Part shown: positions 7,994 to 17,360 of the stretch, piece after piece | How positions within the stretch are numbered: the stretch's first letter is position 1 | How the letters are laid out: each line of letters opens with the position of its first letter | Assembly: GCA_016713585.1 (NCBI GenBank) | Contig: JADJOV010000001.1 | Coordinates: forward strand, 496,001-560,000 | Source of the DNA: Bdellovibrionales bacterium | GTDB lineage: Bacteria; Bdellovibrionota; Bdellovibrionia; Bdellovibrionales; Bdellovibrionaceae | DNA: 64,000 nt | Direction of reading: 5' to 3' | Notes under the pieces: model-generated | Told to the model about the DNA's origin: nothing | Databases searched by the model: none | Seen by the model: the letters and a program-made list of their open reading frames with translations, nothing else | Made by a program: the position numbers and the translations under genes

Positions 7994-10732
7994 CTATCTT
8001 TTCCCCTTTTTTTCTAGTCGACGACGATCAGCACGATTCATTTTTGACTCAGATGCAGATTCACGACTCATAGTCACCCGGTGGACAGGTTGCCGTGAGG
8101 CGCCTCCAGCCGAAGGTCGACCGTATGAGGAGCCCAAGGGGCGTCCTTTGGGTGGCGCCTGAAAAGATCCCCCACCAATGTCCAGTTCAGAGGGTGCTTG
8201 ATATTCTAACTCGTCTAAATTTGTTTCTTGAGGTCGGAAACTCTCTACAGCATCCTCGGCTTGCTGGGCCACAATTTGGACTCGCATAACTTTTTCAATA
8301 ACGTCAGCTTTAATAATATTATTAAGATTTTCAAAGGCTCCAAAGGCCTCTTTTTTATACTCAATTAAAGGATCTTTTCCTGAATAACCCCTCAGGCCAA
8401 TACCTTCCTTCAGTTTGTCAATCACGAGCAAATGTTCTTTCCATCGTTGATCAATTGACTGAAGAAGAATCATCTTCATAATCTGCTCGGTGTAGGGTCC
8501 CATACTAGCTTTTTGTCTATCATAGGTTGTTTTCACAGAGGATTTGACCGCCTCTGTGACAGCCCCAATTTGGGCTGAGATCGACGAATTTTGCAAAACA
8601 TTTTCAAATTCAACTTTAAAACCAAACTGCTGAGTGAGGGCATTGTTGAGGCCATCAAGACTCCAGTTGCCGGCTTTAGAATTTTCTGGAACATGCAAAT
8701 CCAGCAAATGGGAAGTCACATCTCCGAGCATATCCAAGATTGTCCGCTCAATTTCAATTCCATCAAGGGCACGCTTTCGCATTCCATAAATAGCATTTCT
8801 CTGCATATTCATGACATTATCGTAGTCTAACAGATTCTTCCGCATATCAAAGTTATGCCCTTCGACTTTTCTCTGAGCTCCTTCGATGGCGTTGGTCACC
8901 ATCTTAGCGGTGATTGGTTCGTCCTCGGGAATATTGAGCATGCCCATGATTTTTTGAATTCTCTCGCCGTTGAAAATTCGCATTAAATTGTCTTCCAACG
9001 AAAGATAGAATTTCGATTCCCCCGGATCTCCCTGTCGGCCAGATCGCCCCCGCAGTTGATTGTCAATTCGTCGAGACTCATGGCGTTCAGTTCCGACGAT
9101 ATAGAGACCTCCTGCAGCCACCACCTCTATTTTCTCTTGGTCAAATTTCTGTTTAAATTTTTCATAAATACTTTTATATTCTTCAGGATTTTCTTCGGGA
9201 TTCACACTTCTTTTGGCCATAATTTCAGCGTTTCCGCCCAATACGATATCTGTTCCACGACCAGCCATATTCGTTGCTATTGTGACAGCCCCTTTTCGAC
9301 CAGCCTGGGCGACAATTTCAGCTTCTCGCTCATGGGCCTTGGCATTTAATACGTCGTGACGAATTCCCTCTCGTTTCAGGAAAGCACTCAGAAGCTCCGA
9401 TTTTTCAATACTCGCAGTTCCGACTAGGATCGGTTGGCCTTTGGCCGTTCGCTCCTTAACATCCGCCACGATGGCCTTAAACTTAGCATTTTCGTTTTTG
9501 TAGACAACGTCATCTTGATCGACACGAGAGATTGGACGATTTGTCGGAATGACAGAGACATCTAGATGATAAATCTTTTTAAATTCGACGGCTTCTGTAT
9601 CTGCCGTTCCTGTCATGCCAGAAAGCTTTTCATACATTTTAAAGAAATTTTGAAAGGTGATTGTTGCCAAAGTCTGATTCTCATTTTTGACTTCAACACC
9701 TTCTTTGGCCTCGATTGCTTGATGCAGTCCATCGCTCCAGCGACGTCCCGGCATAAGTCTTCCGGTAAATTCGTCAACTATGACAATTTCGCCATTGTTA
9801 ATCATATACTCAACATCAAGGCGATAGAGATGATGGGCCTTCAGTCCTTGATAGAGATGATGTAAGAGCTCGATATTCTCTGGATCATAAACATTTCCTA
9901 CACCCAAAAGACGCTCAACTTCATGATTGCCCTCTTCAGTTAAGGAGGCTGTCTTTGATTTCTCTTCCATCGTGAAGTGCACATCTCGCTTGAGGTGCGG
10001 AATGATTTTGTTTACAGTATGATATTTATCAGTCGAAGCTTCGGCGGGGCCAGAAATAATTAATGGAGTTCTCGCCTCGTCAATTAAGATAGAATCGCAC
10101 TCGTCGACGATGGCATAATGATGAGGCCGTTGGACATAATCCTCAATTTCAAATTTCATATTGTCGCGAAGATAGTCAAACCCAAGTTCATTATTTGTGG
10201 CATAGGTAATGTCACATCCATAGGCCGCTTTTCTTTCCGCATCAGTCAAGCCATGGACAATTATACCAGTCGTGAGGCCAAGCCACCCATAAAGCTTTCC
10301 CATCCACTCAGCATCACGGCGGGCAAGGTAGTCATTGACTGTGACAACATGAACACCTTTTCCGGTTAGCGCATTCAGATAGACCGGCAAGGTTGCAACA
10401 AGGGTCTTTCCCTCTCCGGTTCTCATTTCGGCAATTGATCCCCGATGAAGGACGTAGCCACCAATGACTTGGACATCATAATGGCGCATTCCCAACGCCC
10501 GACTTGAGGCTTCCCTGCAGACAGCAAAAGCTTCAGGAAGAAGTTGTTCCAGGGTTTCCCCTTTTTTATAGCGTTCTTTGAATTCAATTGTTTTTTTCTT
10601 GAGCTGTTCGTCTGAAAGACCAGACATGGCTGTCGCAAAGGAATTCACCCGATCAACAATCGGCTGAATCCTTTTCATTTCTCGCCCATGTTTGGTTCCA
10701 AATATCTGACTTAAAACTTTTGCCATCACCAT
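7994..10732 (-). CDS. secA: Protein translocase ATPase SecA
   Basis: SecA drives preproteins through SecYEG. The 912-residue frame is complete and intact: N-terminus 'MAKVLSQIFGTK', Walker A 'RTGEGKT' at 104-110, Walker B region 'IVDECDSILIDEARTPLIISG', the preprotein-binding domain, and the second helicase domain with 'TNMAGRGTDIVLGG' and 'QLRGRSGRQGDPG'. The C-terminus ends in a basic stretch (NRADRRRLEKKGKR) and lacks the cysteine zinc motif that many SecA proteins use to bind SecB. The start at 10732 has GGAAG nine bases upstream; ATG 10726 is an alternative. Two small genes follow and are coupled to it. Confidence 0.97.
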   Translation of the reverse strand: MVMAKVLSQIFGTKHGREMKRIQPIVDRVNSFATAMSGLSDEQLKKKTIEFKERYKKGETLEQLLPEAFAVCREASSRALGMRHYDVQVIGGYVLHRGSIAEMRTGEGKTLVATLPVYLNALTGKGVHVVTVNDYLARRDAEWMGKLYGWLGLTTGIIVHGLTDAERKAAYGCDITYATNNELGFDYLRDNMKFEIEDYVQRPHHYAIVDECDSILIDEARTPLIISGPAEASTDKYHTVNKIIPHLKRDVHFTMEEKSKTASLTEEGNHEVERLLGVGNVYDPENIELLHHLYQGLKAHHLYRLDVEYMINNGEIVIVDEFTGRLMPGRRWSDGLHQAIEAKEGVEVKNENQTLATITFQNFFKMYEKLSGMTGTADTEAVEFKKIYHLDVSVIPTNRPISRVDQDDVVYKNENAKFKAIVADVKERTAKGQPILVGTASIEKSELLSAFLKREGIRHDVLNAKAHEREAEIVAQAGRKGAVTIATNMAGRGTDIVLGGNAEIMAKRSVNPEENPEEYKSIYEKFKQKFDQEKIEVVAAGGLYIVGTERHESRRIDNQLRGRSGRQGDPGESKFYLSLEDNLMRIFNGERIQKIMGMLNIPEDEPITAKMVTNAIEGAQRKVEGHNFDMRKNLLDYDNVMNMQRNAIYGMRKRALDGIEIERTILDMLGDVTSHLLDLHVPENSKAGNWSLDGLNNALTQQFGFKVEFENVLQNSSISAQIGAVTEAVKSSVKTTYDRQKASMGPYTEQIMKMILLQSIDQRWKEHLLVIDKLKEGIGLRGYSGKDPLIEYKKEAFGAFENLNNIIKADVIEKVMRVQIVAQQAEDAVESFRPQETNLDELEYQAPSELDIGGGSFQAPPKGRPLGSSYGRPSAGGASRQPVHRVTMSRESASESKMNRADRRRLEKKGKR

Positions 10733-10877
10733 AACGCGTCACTTCCCAAATTGTTTGAAGCTTACAATGCCACAGGATAGCTTTTGCGCCTCTCCCAAGC
10801 AAATCCAAAGAATAAGCTTCAGGAACTGTGCATCAATCTTTGTTGATTTGTCTCTCGATTCTTTCTTGAATCTAATC

Positions 10878-10910
10878 CCAATCTCAAACCGAATCTCAAA
10901 CCGAATCTCA
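10878..10910. repeat. 12-bp tandem repeat upstream of secA
   Basis: The 12-base unit AATCTCAAACCG occurs twice, followed by a partial third copy (AATCTCAATCG), in the 200-base gap between trmL and secA. Nothing else was seen in this gap, and no function is assigned. Confidence 0.6.
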
Positions 10911-10935
10911 ATCGTGAACTCAGTTAACTTCGAGC

Positions 10936-11415
10936 TTAGATGCCTAGCTGACGAAGGCCTTCATAGGCGGCAATGGCGACTGATGTAGCTAAGTTCAGAC
11001 TTCGAACTGGACCTGGCTGTGGGATCATCAAAGCCCTGTCACCAACTTCTTGAACCCAGGGAGGACTCAAGCCTTTAGTCTCCTTTCCAAAGACAAGCCA
11101 ATCCCCGCGCTGAAATTCAGCTGAATAAAGTGACTTCTTTGCTTTAGTCGAAAACAAAAAAACTCGTTCTGGATTAGCAACCATACTTAGCCACTGATCT
11201 AAAGTCTGGTATTGATACCAATTAAGGTGCTGCCAGTAATCAAGACCTGCACGTTTCAAGTTTTTATCAGAGATCTCAAAACCCATTGGGCCAACAAGAT
11301 GCAATTCGCAAAGTGTGGCAACGCAGGTTCTTCCCACGTTGCCCGTGTTTTGTGGAATTTCAGGCTCAATCAAGACAATTCGAAAGAAATGTTTAGAGTC
11401 CATTGTTCCGTCCAT
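10936..11415 (-). CDS. trmL: tRNA (cytidine/uridine-2'-O-)-methyltransferase, SpoU/TrmL type
   Basis: The 159-residue protein has the short stand-alone SpoU (SPOUT) fold that methylates the ribose of wobble nucleotide 34 in certain tRNA-Leu. Diagnostic blocks are 'IPQNTGNVGRTC' near the N-terminus, 'LVFGKETKGLS' and the knot segment 'PGPVRSLNLATSVAIAAYE' near the end. Two nearby ATG codons (11415 and 11403) could start it. It is transcribed toward secA with a 200-base gap. Confidence 0.93.
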   Translation of the reverse strand: MDGTMDSKHFFRIVLIEPEIPQNTGNVGRTCVATLCELHLVGPMGFEISDKNLKRAGLDYWQHLNWYQYQTLDQWLSMVANPERVFLFSTKAKKSLYSAEFQRGDWLVFGKETKGLSPPWVQEVGDRALMIPQPGPVRSLNLATSVAIAAYEGLRQLGI

Positions 11416-11532
11416 TCTTCTGACTGTGCATCAAGCTAACGCGTCGAGCAATGTTTTTTAATTTCCATTTGCAGAATCTGGAGAAAAAATGATTTATCTT
11501 GGAACTCGCATCATTAATTTTATGAGGTAGAT

Positions 11533-11940
11533 ATGGCAGACGAAATTCGCAACTTTATGGGCTATCTTTGGTACAAAGAAGAAGATGGAGTTGTCACAAT
11601 TGGAATTAACGAAGAAGGACTCGAAGATTTCGATGAAATTGCTTCTGTTGAACTTCCGCCAGAGGGTGAGAAAATTGAAGCCGATGTGGTTTTAGGAACG
11701 ATCGAAACCGACGATGGTCCACTGGATATCTACTCACCGGTCGATGGAACTATCCTTGAAGTTAATGGACAAGTGATCGAAGAACCTGCCCTCATTCAAG
11801 AGGATCCCTATGAGGAAGGATGGCTTATCAAGATTGAAGCCGTCGCTCCGGGTGATGATGATGAAGATGAAGATGATGACAGCGATGATGATGATGATGA
11901 TGACAGCGACGACGAGGACGAAGAAGATGAGCGGGGCTAG
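11533..11940 (+). CDS. GcvH-like lipoyl-domain protein without the lipoyl lysine, acidic tail
   Basis: Residues 10-103 follow the glycine-cleavage H protein fold: 'DGVVTIGINEEGL', 'ASVELPPEGEKIEADVVLG', 'DIYSPVDGTILEVN' and 'EDPYEEGWLIKIE'. At the lipoylation site the usual E-S-V-K-A is replaced by E-T-D-D-G (58-62), so the Lys that carries lipoate is absent and the protein is unlikely to work as a standard H protein. The last 30 residues are almost only Asp and Glu. AGGTAG precedes the ATG. No glycine-cleavage genes are adjacent. It may be a structural or regulatory relative. Confidence 0.8.
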   Translation: MADEIRNFMGYLWYKEEDGVVTIGINEEGLEDFDEIASVELPPEGEKIEADVVLGTIETDDGPLDIYSPVDGTILEVNGQVIEEPALIQEDPYEEGWLIKIEAVAPGDDDEDEDDDSDDDDDDDSDDEDEEDERG

Positions 11941-12089
11941 AGAATTGAAATTGCGAAAGCCCGCTTGTTTTTGACTCAGAGTCAGTCCCGACCAGCCATT
12001 CCTCACGCCTTGATCCAATTTAGACGCCGCTGCAAAAAAGTTGTCTACTTTGTTTTGGCAGGAGTCCTATCCCGTATTGAACAATTGAA

Positions 12090-12458
12090 TTGAATTTGTT
12101 TGAGCTTACAAATGAGGAACTCCATCACCGGCCCCTCAGTCGAGCTGCGGAAGAGCGCAGACTCACGATTGTGGAACGAGCCAAGACCTTGCTTTCCCAG
12201 GCCTTGCCGAATGCAACCTTGGCGGAGGTGATTGTCAGGTCCGCAGAGCGATACGTTAGGACCCGAGTTGATGGCACTGGCACTAAAGCTAAAGCTAGGG
12301 CTAATCAAAGTTCAACTTCCGCGACGGAAGGAACAGAGCGTCAGAGGCGAGTGGTCTTGCCGCAGTCGATTCCTGCGGCGGTGAAGGGGAATGAGCCCTT
12401 CAATTTGAGGCCGATATATTCATCGCACAACAAATTTAGTTACACCAATGGGTGCTGA
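12090..12458 (+). pseudogene. Remnant of an HNH endonuclease gene (relative of the 51.8-52.8 kb gene)
   Basis: The 122 open codons match the intact gene at 51840-52832 in patches. 'LTNEELH...AAEERRLT' matches 'LKNEELH...VAEERKLT'; 'ERAKTLLSQALPNATLAEVI' matches 'NRAKELLSHALPGATFAEVI'; the end '..HNKFSYTNGC' matches '..HNQYRYRAGC'. The central 170 residues and the whole HNH motif are missing, so the patches are joined by internal deletions that kept the frame open. I see no start codon with a ribosome site. A dead gene is most likely, though a short expressed derivative cannot be excluded. Confidence 0.7.
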
Positions 12459-12602
12459 GATTCCATCCTTTTTGGGAGACTTTTAAGAATATTTTCAAAT
12501 TCAAAAACACAAGGTCCTTAATATATAAAGAAACATCGTCAATCGGGAAAACGACTTGACCCGTTGATTGCACAGAGAGAGCGTGCATCAGTTCTTAAAA
12601 TT

Positions 12603-13723
12603 CTACGTAATTTGTTTAGAAATAGTGTTTGTGTAGAGTTTCCACTCTTCCATAGAAAACTTAAAATCAGCCCTTGCTCTTTTTATTTGAAGTTTGAGTT
12701 CCTTGATCTGGAGTTGCAAATCTTGTAGGCAAACTTGTGAGCTTTCTGTAAACTGATTTTTTCGTCGATCATACTCTTCGCCCAATTGCTTCCATTGATT
12801 CTGAGCCTCGAGAATTCGTAGACGAAGAGACTCAATTTTTTCCTGGGACAAGCCTTTCTTTTTGATGATTAAAGCTTCAACCTGCAAACGTGCTTTTAGA
12901 ATTTCTTGGGCTGAAATTGTTTTAAGTCTTTTTGCGAGCCCTAACCATTTAAAAAAGTTGATCATCCATTTGGTTGGATCCCAGTGATACCATCTAATTC
13001 CATTGCGGTAATCGAGTTGAAATTTATGATGAAAATTATGGTAACCCTCACCATGGGTTAAGATAGCCACAATAAAACTATCCCTTGCCGTAATTTCTTT
13101 TGAATAAGGTTGCGATCCGAAGTAGTGACAAAGGGAATTCACGAAAAACGTACTTTGTTGTGTGATAAAAATTCTGAGGGCGCCACCCACGACAAGTCCA
13201 GCAAAAGCTGATCCACACAGCCATCCAAAAACAGTTGGAAACAGAAATCCCATGCCAATAGACCACAACAAATAATGCTTATGTTGATTTTGAATCCACC
13301 AATCTTTTTCTAGGTCTCGGGCCTTAATTTCAAGATTTCCTGATTCTTGATAAAACATCCACCCCATATGAGCATACCAAAACCCCTTTTTAATTGAGTA
13401 GGGATCGTTAGGTGTATCTTCGTGAGAATGATGGCGTCGGTGATCCGAAGACCATTTCAACGCAGACCCCTGAAAGGCTGAAGCACCAACTAGAAGTAGC
13501 AAGACTTTCAAAACAGGATGTGCCTCATAACTGCGATGGGCAAAAAGTCGATGATATCCTGCTGTAATACTCAAATTAGTGGCGGCGGCAAAGAGCAATG
13601 AAAAAATTAACACGGATAAGGGAATAGAGCTTATAGAAAGAAATATCGCCAACAAAACCAATGAAAAAAGTGGGTTTAAGATGAGAAATAGTGTGACAGT
13701 CCAATCAATTCTTTTTTATTCAT
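12603..13723 (-). CDS. Acyl-CoA/acyl-lipid delta-9 type fatty acid desaturase, one frameshift
   Basis: Membrane di-iron desaturase that puts a double bond into saturated fatty acyl chains. The three histidine boxes are visible: 'HRLFAH', 'HRRHH' and 'EGYHNFHH'. Hydrophobic helices lie before and between them. The open frame begins at 13661, but codons upstream in a neighbouring frame, 'RIDWTVTLFLILNPL', are the family's normal first helix. Adding one base to the T6 run at 13712-13717 joins them to an ATG at 13723. The last 90 residues after the catalytic core form a charged helical, coiled-coil-like extension that is not part of the usual desaturase. Confidence 0.87.
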
Positions 13724-13777
13724 GGTCTATGATCCCATAGATTTGAGCGGTTTGGCAAGGCCCGGGCTTGACCCAAG

Positions 13778-14308
13778 GTGCTGACTCAAGATAGATCTCA
13801 AAAAATGCGAGAACAGGATCTTAGGGAGTCTCATTTTGTTCCAATTATTCTCGAAGAATCTTTCGAGCAGTGCTTTAGTTTTAGAAGAGATTCTTTCGTA
13901 TGTAGCTTTGGCTCGGATCCCAGTCTGTGGCCTCACTCACTTGACGCCACGATCTATCGAAAGTGGCTGAAGCAAAAAATTTCAAAAGACCCAGCGAGCG
14001 CCCTTCATCTTTGGTTTCATGATCAAATCATTGGTCAGCTTGAGTTGGGCCGAATGAAGGAAGACCCATCCATTGGATACCTTCATTTTTGCTATTTGAT
14101 TCCTTCCTTTCGAGGAACTGGAGTTTCGAAAAAATTAATCGAGTGGGCCGAAGCATTTTTTCTTGAAAGGGGTCATGGGGAGGCGAGGTTGAGTGTGAGT
14201 CCCCAAAATCTCCGGGCCTACAGTTTTTATAAAAAGGTGGGTTGGAAAGATCAAGGCCCTCGTCCTAATCGACCTGAAGTCCTTTTTATGGGCAAATCAC
14301 TTGGATAA
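13778..14308 (+). CDS. GNAT family N-acetyltransferase
   Basis: The acetyl-CoA binding motif A is clear as 'YLIPSFRGTGVSKKLIEWAE' (R-x-x-G-x-G/A type). Later 'LSVSPQNLRAYSFYKKVGW' is the usual motif B with the conserved Tyr. The substrate cannot be told. Starts at GTG 13778 and ATG 13805 are both possible; neither has a strong ribosome site. It is divergent from the desaturase gene, with about 55 bases between the two starts. Confidence 0.85.
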   Translation: MLTQDRSQKMREQDLRESHFVPIILEESFEQCFSFRRDSFVCSFGSDPSLWPHSLDATIYRKWLKQKISKDPASALHLWFHDQIIGQLELGRMKEDPSIGYLHFCYLIPSFRGTGVSKKLIEWAEAFFLERGHGEARLSVSPQNLRAYSFYKKVGWKDQGPRPNRPEVLFMGKSLG

Positions 14309-14407
14309 TTCATGACCAACGAGGCTAGAATTCTTCTAAAAAGGTGGTCAATGGTCAACTCTTTTGCTATAATCGAGCGCTTCGACGACTTTCCTTGAAA
14401 GGGCCGT

Positions 14408-15622
14408 ATGACATTACCTAGCTTAAAAATCAGAAAAACTCACATTCCCGTTCCAATTATTCAAGGGGGGATGGGTCTTGGCCTTTCTAATTATACCCTT
14501 GCTGGCGCCGTTGGTCGCGAGGGAGGACTTGGTGTCCTTTCGAGTGCGGCTCTTGACAGAATTGTTTCTGAACGCCACGGCCGTAAACTGAAAGCACTGG
14601 AAGCTGCGGCTCAAGACGTTCGCGACGCAAAAGAACTGGCTCGCGGAGGCGCCATTGGTATGAATATCATGGTCGCCGTGATTAACCAGTATGAGGACTC
14701 AGTCTTGGGCTCCATGGATGGCGGTGTAGATGTTATTATTAGCGGTGCGGGGCTTCCTCTCGCATTACCAGAAATTGCGAAGCTTCATCCGAGGGCTGAT
14801 GATGTCGCGCTGGTACCTATTGTTTCCTCGGGGCGAGCGACCGAGATTATCTTTAAACGGTGGTCACGTTCTGGCCGCTTGCCTGATGCTCTTGTGGTTG
14901 AAGGTCCTTTAGCCGGAGGACATATTGCTTGGAAAAAAATTGAAGAGGCCCTGGATCCTGCTAATAAACTTGAAAATCTTCTTCAAGAAGTTTTTGAAGT
15001 CACCAAAAAATGGAATCATCCAATTCCAGTCATTGCTGCTGGCGGAATATATTCCCATGAAGACATTCAGAATGCGATTGCCAGGGGATGCGCGGGCGTT
15101 CAAATGGGTACGCGTTTTCTTGCAACTTTTGAAAGTGGCGCCAATGAAGAATATAAGCGAATGCTGGTTGAGTGCCGCGAAGAGGACGTTGAACTGGCCT
15201 CCAGACCAGGATCACCTTGCGGAATGCTCTTTCGGGTTTTGAAGCAATCCCCATTCTATCAGCAGGCCCTTAAACGGGAACGTGAACCAAAATGCGATAA
15301 AGGGTATTTATTAAATAAGGGTTTTTGCCCCTCGAAATATGAAAACGAAAAAACATTTTGTATTTGTAATGGACTCCTTGCTTCTATCAATTTGAATCCA
15401 AAAGAGAAGGAGTTGTACACCGTCGGACACATGGTCTACAGGATTGATCGAATCATGAGTGTTCACGAGTTGATGTCTGAGCTTCAAGGGTTGCCTGTTT
15501 CCGCAGAGGCAGGCTCAGAGCCAGTTTTGTCGTCAAAAGTCTCTGCGAGTAGCAAAGTACCGTCGTCGGTGACGCCTTCAGTGAACCCCAAACGAGACTC
15601 AAAAGAAGTAAACCCTAATTGA
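14408..15622 (+). CDS. Nitronate monooxygenase / 2-nitropropane dioxygenase-like FMN enzyme
   Basis: TIM-barrel flavoenzyme family. Blocks seen: 'PVPIIQGGMGLGLS' at the N-terminus, 'GAIGMNIMVAV', 'VVEGPLAGGHIAW' with the catalytic-type His, and the FMN phosphate site 'PVIAAGGIYSHEDI...GVQMGTRFLAT'. The C-terminal part has four Cys residues in 'CDKGYLLNKGFCPSKY...FCICNG', which may bind metal and is not in the simplest members. The last 40 residues are Ser/Pro/Lys-rich. AAAGGG precedes the ATG. Substrate is unknown; family members oxidise nitronates or reduce enoyl groups. Confidence 0.85.
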   Translation: MTLPSLKIRKTHIPVPIIQGGMGLGLSNYTLAGAVGREGGLGVLSSAALDRIVSERHGRKLKALEAAAQDVRDAKELARGGAIGMNIMVAVINQYEDSVLGSMDGGVDVIISGAGLPLALPEIAKLHPRADDVALVPIVSSGRATEIIFKRWSRSGRLPDALVVEGPLAGGHIAWKKIEEALDPANKLENLLQEVFEVTKKWNHPIPVIAAGGIYSHEDIQNAIARGCAGVQMGTRFLATFESGANEEYKRMLVECREEDVELASRPGSPCGMLFRVLKQSPFYQQALKREREPKCDKGYLLNKGFCPSKYENEKTFCICNGLLASINLNPKEKELYTVGHMVYRIDRIMSVHELMSELQGLPVSAEAGSEPVLSSKVSASSKVPSSVTPSVNPKRDSKEVNPN

Positions 15623-15624
15623 AA

Positions 15625-16281
15625 TTAAAAGGAATAAGAAATACAGGCCAAGAGATTGGCCGTTCCTATAAAAGTTAAGGCGTTCTTAACCCCATCTTGT
15701 TTCTGAATAGATGAATTATAAAAATTAAGGGCGGCGATAAGACCGTGAGTGATGGCTTTGATAAACCGTTCTTGTTTTTCAAGGCGCCTTTTTTCCGCTT
15801 TGTAGTGATTAAGAAATAACATTTTATCTTGCGCCGATAAGTCCTTGGAGCTTTGAAGGGCCTCGACAATGAGTCTTTGGTCATCGCCGATTTGCCATTT
15901 GTAGGCTCCATATCCTATGCTTGCAATTCCGATCGATTGAAAAACTGCGTAGATGCCTTTCTCAAGAGGATCATTGGTCACGGATGTGCCAGCGAGTCCC
16001 CCGAGCAATCCAATTCCCCCACTAATAATATAACTAATACCTTCCAATCGTTCATAACTTTTCACGTTTCTAAGCCGCGCCTCTTGATCAGCCCAAAGAG
16101 CTGCATAATTTTTTGGGTCGCTGGGGGCAACCACTTGACCTTGCGGTTCACGTTTGAATTCAGAATCGATAACAGGGTCGGCGCTAGCTAACACCACAGA
16201 ACTGCAAAGAGAAACTCCTAGCATTGCGCCAAAAGCTAATCCACAGACCGTCAGAAAGTAGGGCCTAAAAATGGCCTTCAT
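15625..16281 (-). CDS. Exported protein with hydrophobic segments, unknown function
   Basis: The product begins with a signal peptide-like leader ending near 'SSVVLASADP'. Two Gly-rich hydrophobic segments ('ISYIISGGIGLLGGLAG' and 'FQSIGIASIGYGAYKW') and a hydrophobic end follow, so it is probably an inner-membrane or secreted helical protein. ATG 16281 is chosen because it falls one base after the stop of the gene before it, which indicates coupling; the longer frame to 16377 would lie inside that gene. It is the last gene of a four-gene envelope operon (19144 to 15625). No family was recognised. Confidence 0.65.
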   Translation of the reverse strand: MKAIFRPYFLTVCGLAFGAMLGVSLCSSVVLASADPVIDSEFKREPQGQVVAPSDPKNYAALWADQEARLRNVKSYERLEGISYIISGGIGLLGGLAGTSVTNDPLEKGIYAVFQSIGIASIGYGAYKWQIGDDQRLIVEALQSSKDLSAQDKMLFLNHYKAEKRRLEKQERFIKAITHGLIAALNFYNSSIQKQDGVKNALTFIGTANLLACISYSF

Positions 16282-16282
16282 T

Positions 16283-17359
16283 TTAAAGTTGCCAACCAAG
16301 TTGCACATAAACAGTTTCCGCATAGTAGTCGTTATTCCTCCATGGTTGACGAGTTGAGGTGAATAGAATTCCTGCATTCACTGATTCGAGACCTTGATAA
16401 ATTCCCAATGAGGACCCGTTCGAATCAATTCCTGCCCCGAGGCTCATTGCTCCCAATTTGTAGAGACTTCCAAAATGAAGCTTTTCACTCTGTGCTTCTT
16501 CAAAATTGAGGCTCTTATAGTCAAGCAAAAGATCTAGCGTACCATAAGGAACTGGTGGCGAAAGTCCAAATCCAACCATAGGTTCAGCCGGATGGGGGAA
16601 CTCTGGGAAGACTTCGCTGATTGTACCAAGGTTGGTTCCTTGGGCAATCACCCGGGGCGACCAACTTAGATTTCTAAACTCATAGCTGAGGCTAGGATTA
16701 AGGAATAGTGTTGTCTGAGTCTTCGGACGAATCTGATTCAATCCCTGCTGAGTTGCTAATGAAAGCAATTTGAATCTTTGCCGAACAAATTTCCACTCTG
16801 TTGACTTGATCTCTAGCCCAAAATCAAAAGCACCCCAAGAATGACCTAGCTGCACCAGTAAATCTGTTTCCTCAACCGCATACAGGTCGACATCAGGATT
16901 AGCGCTATTTCTAATAACCGTAAAGAGCTTATACGAAATCGGAGAATATCGTGAACTGATCATTGAGGAAACAAACATCAGGTCTAAAAAGGTTTCAGTC
17001 TGCAGCACGTTTTGATCCTGAAAGAAATCAGTCATCAGGTCTTGATCAAATTGATTATTCAGAATCCTTCGTGTTCGAGAAAGATTAGAATATCCGTTCG
17101 AAAGAAGTCCCTCAATGCGAAGGCCTGCTTTTTTTGTCTTGGTGACGTAGCCAGGATTGCAAGGCAGTCCATCTTGAACTTCTTTCAGCGCCAAACAAGC
17201 ATGTCCTAAGGATTTTACAATCAAAGAAGAGTGTTGTAACTCAAATGTCCTTGCGTTTCGACTAAAGGCCAAGCTGTCTGCATGACAACTGGCCGCCCAA
17301 ACAAGGCTACTGACAAACAAGAACGCGATCGAAAAAAAATGATTCAATAAATCAGCCAA
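16283..17359 (-). CDS. Predicted outer-membrane beta-barrel-like protein
   Basis: After a signal peptide ('FFSIAFLFVSSLVWAASCHA') the protein has many short alternating hydrophobic/polar stretches with Tyr, Phe and Trp, and it ends 'YAETVYVQLGWQL', an aromatic-rich last strand, as in outer-membrane barrels. The start is taken as TTG 17359, one base after the stop of the preceding lipoprotein gene; reading further upstream to 17419 would overlap that gene by 59 bases. It may form an envelope unit with the two lipoproteins upstream. Function is unknown. Confidence 0.65.
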   Translation of the reverse strand: MADLLNHFFSIAFLFVSSLVWAASCHADSLAFSRNARTFELQHSSLIVKSLGHACLALKEVQDGLPCNPGYVTKTKKAGLRIEGLLSNGYSNLSRTRRILNNQFDQDLMTDFFQDQNVLQTETFLDLMFVSSMISSRYSPISYKLFTVIRNSANPDVDLYAVEETDLLVQLGHSWGAFDFGLEIKSTEWKFVRQRFKLLSLATQQGLNQIRPKTQTTLFLNPSLSYEFRNLSWSPRVIAQGTNLGTISEVFPEFPHPAEPMVGFGLSPPVPYGTLDLLLDYKSLNFEEAQSEKLHFGSLYKLGAMSLGAGIDSNGSSLGIYQGLESVNAGILFTSTRQPWRNNDYYAETVYVQLGWQL

Positions 17360-17360
17360 T

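Noticed and set aside
11734..12018. Minus-strand frame rich in Ile/Val opposite the acidic tail
   Set aside because: It is the shadow of GAT/GAC repeats coding Asp; nothing supports it.
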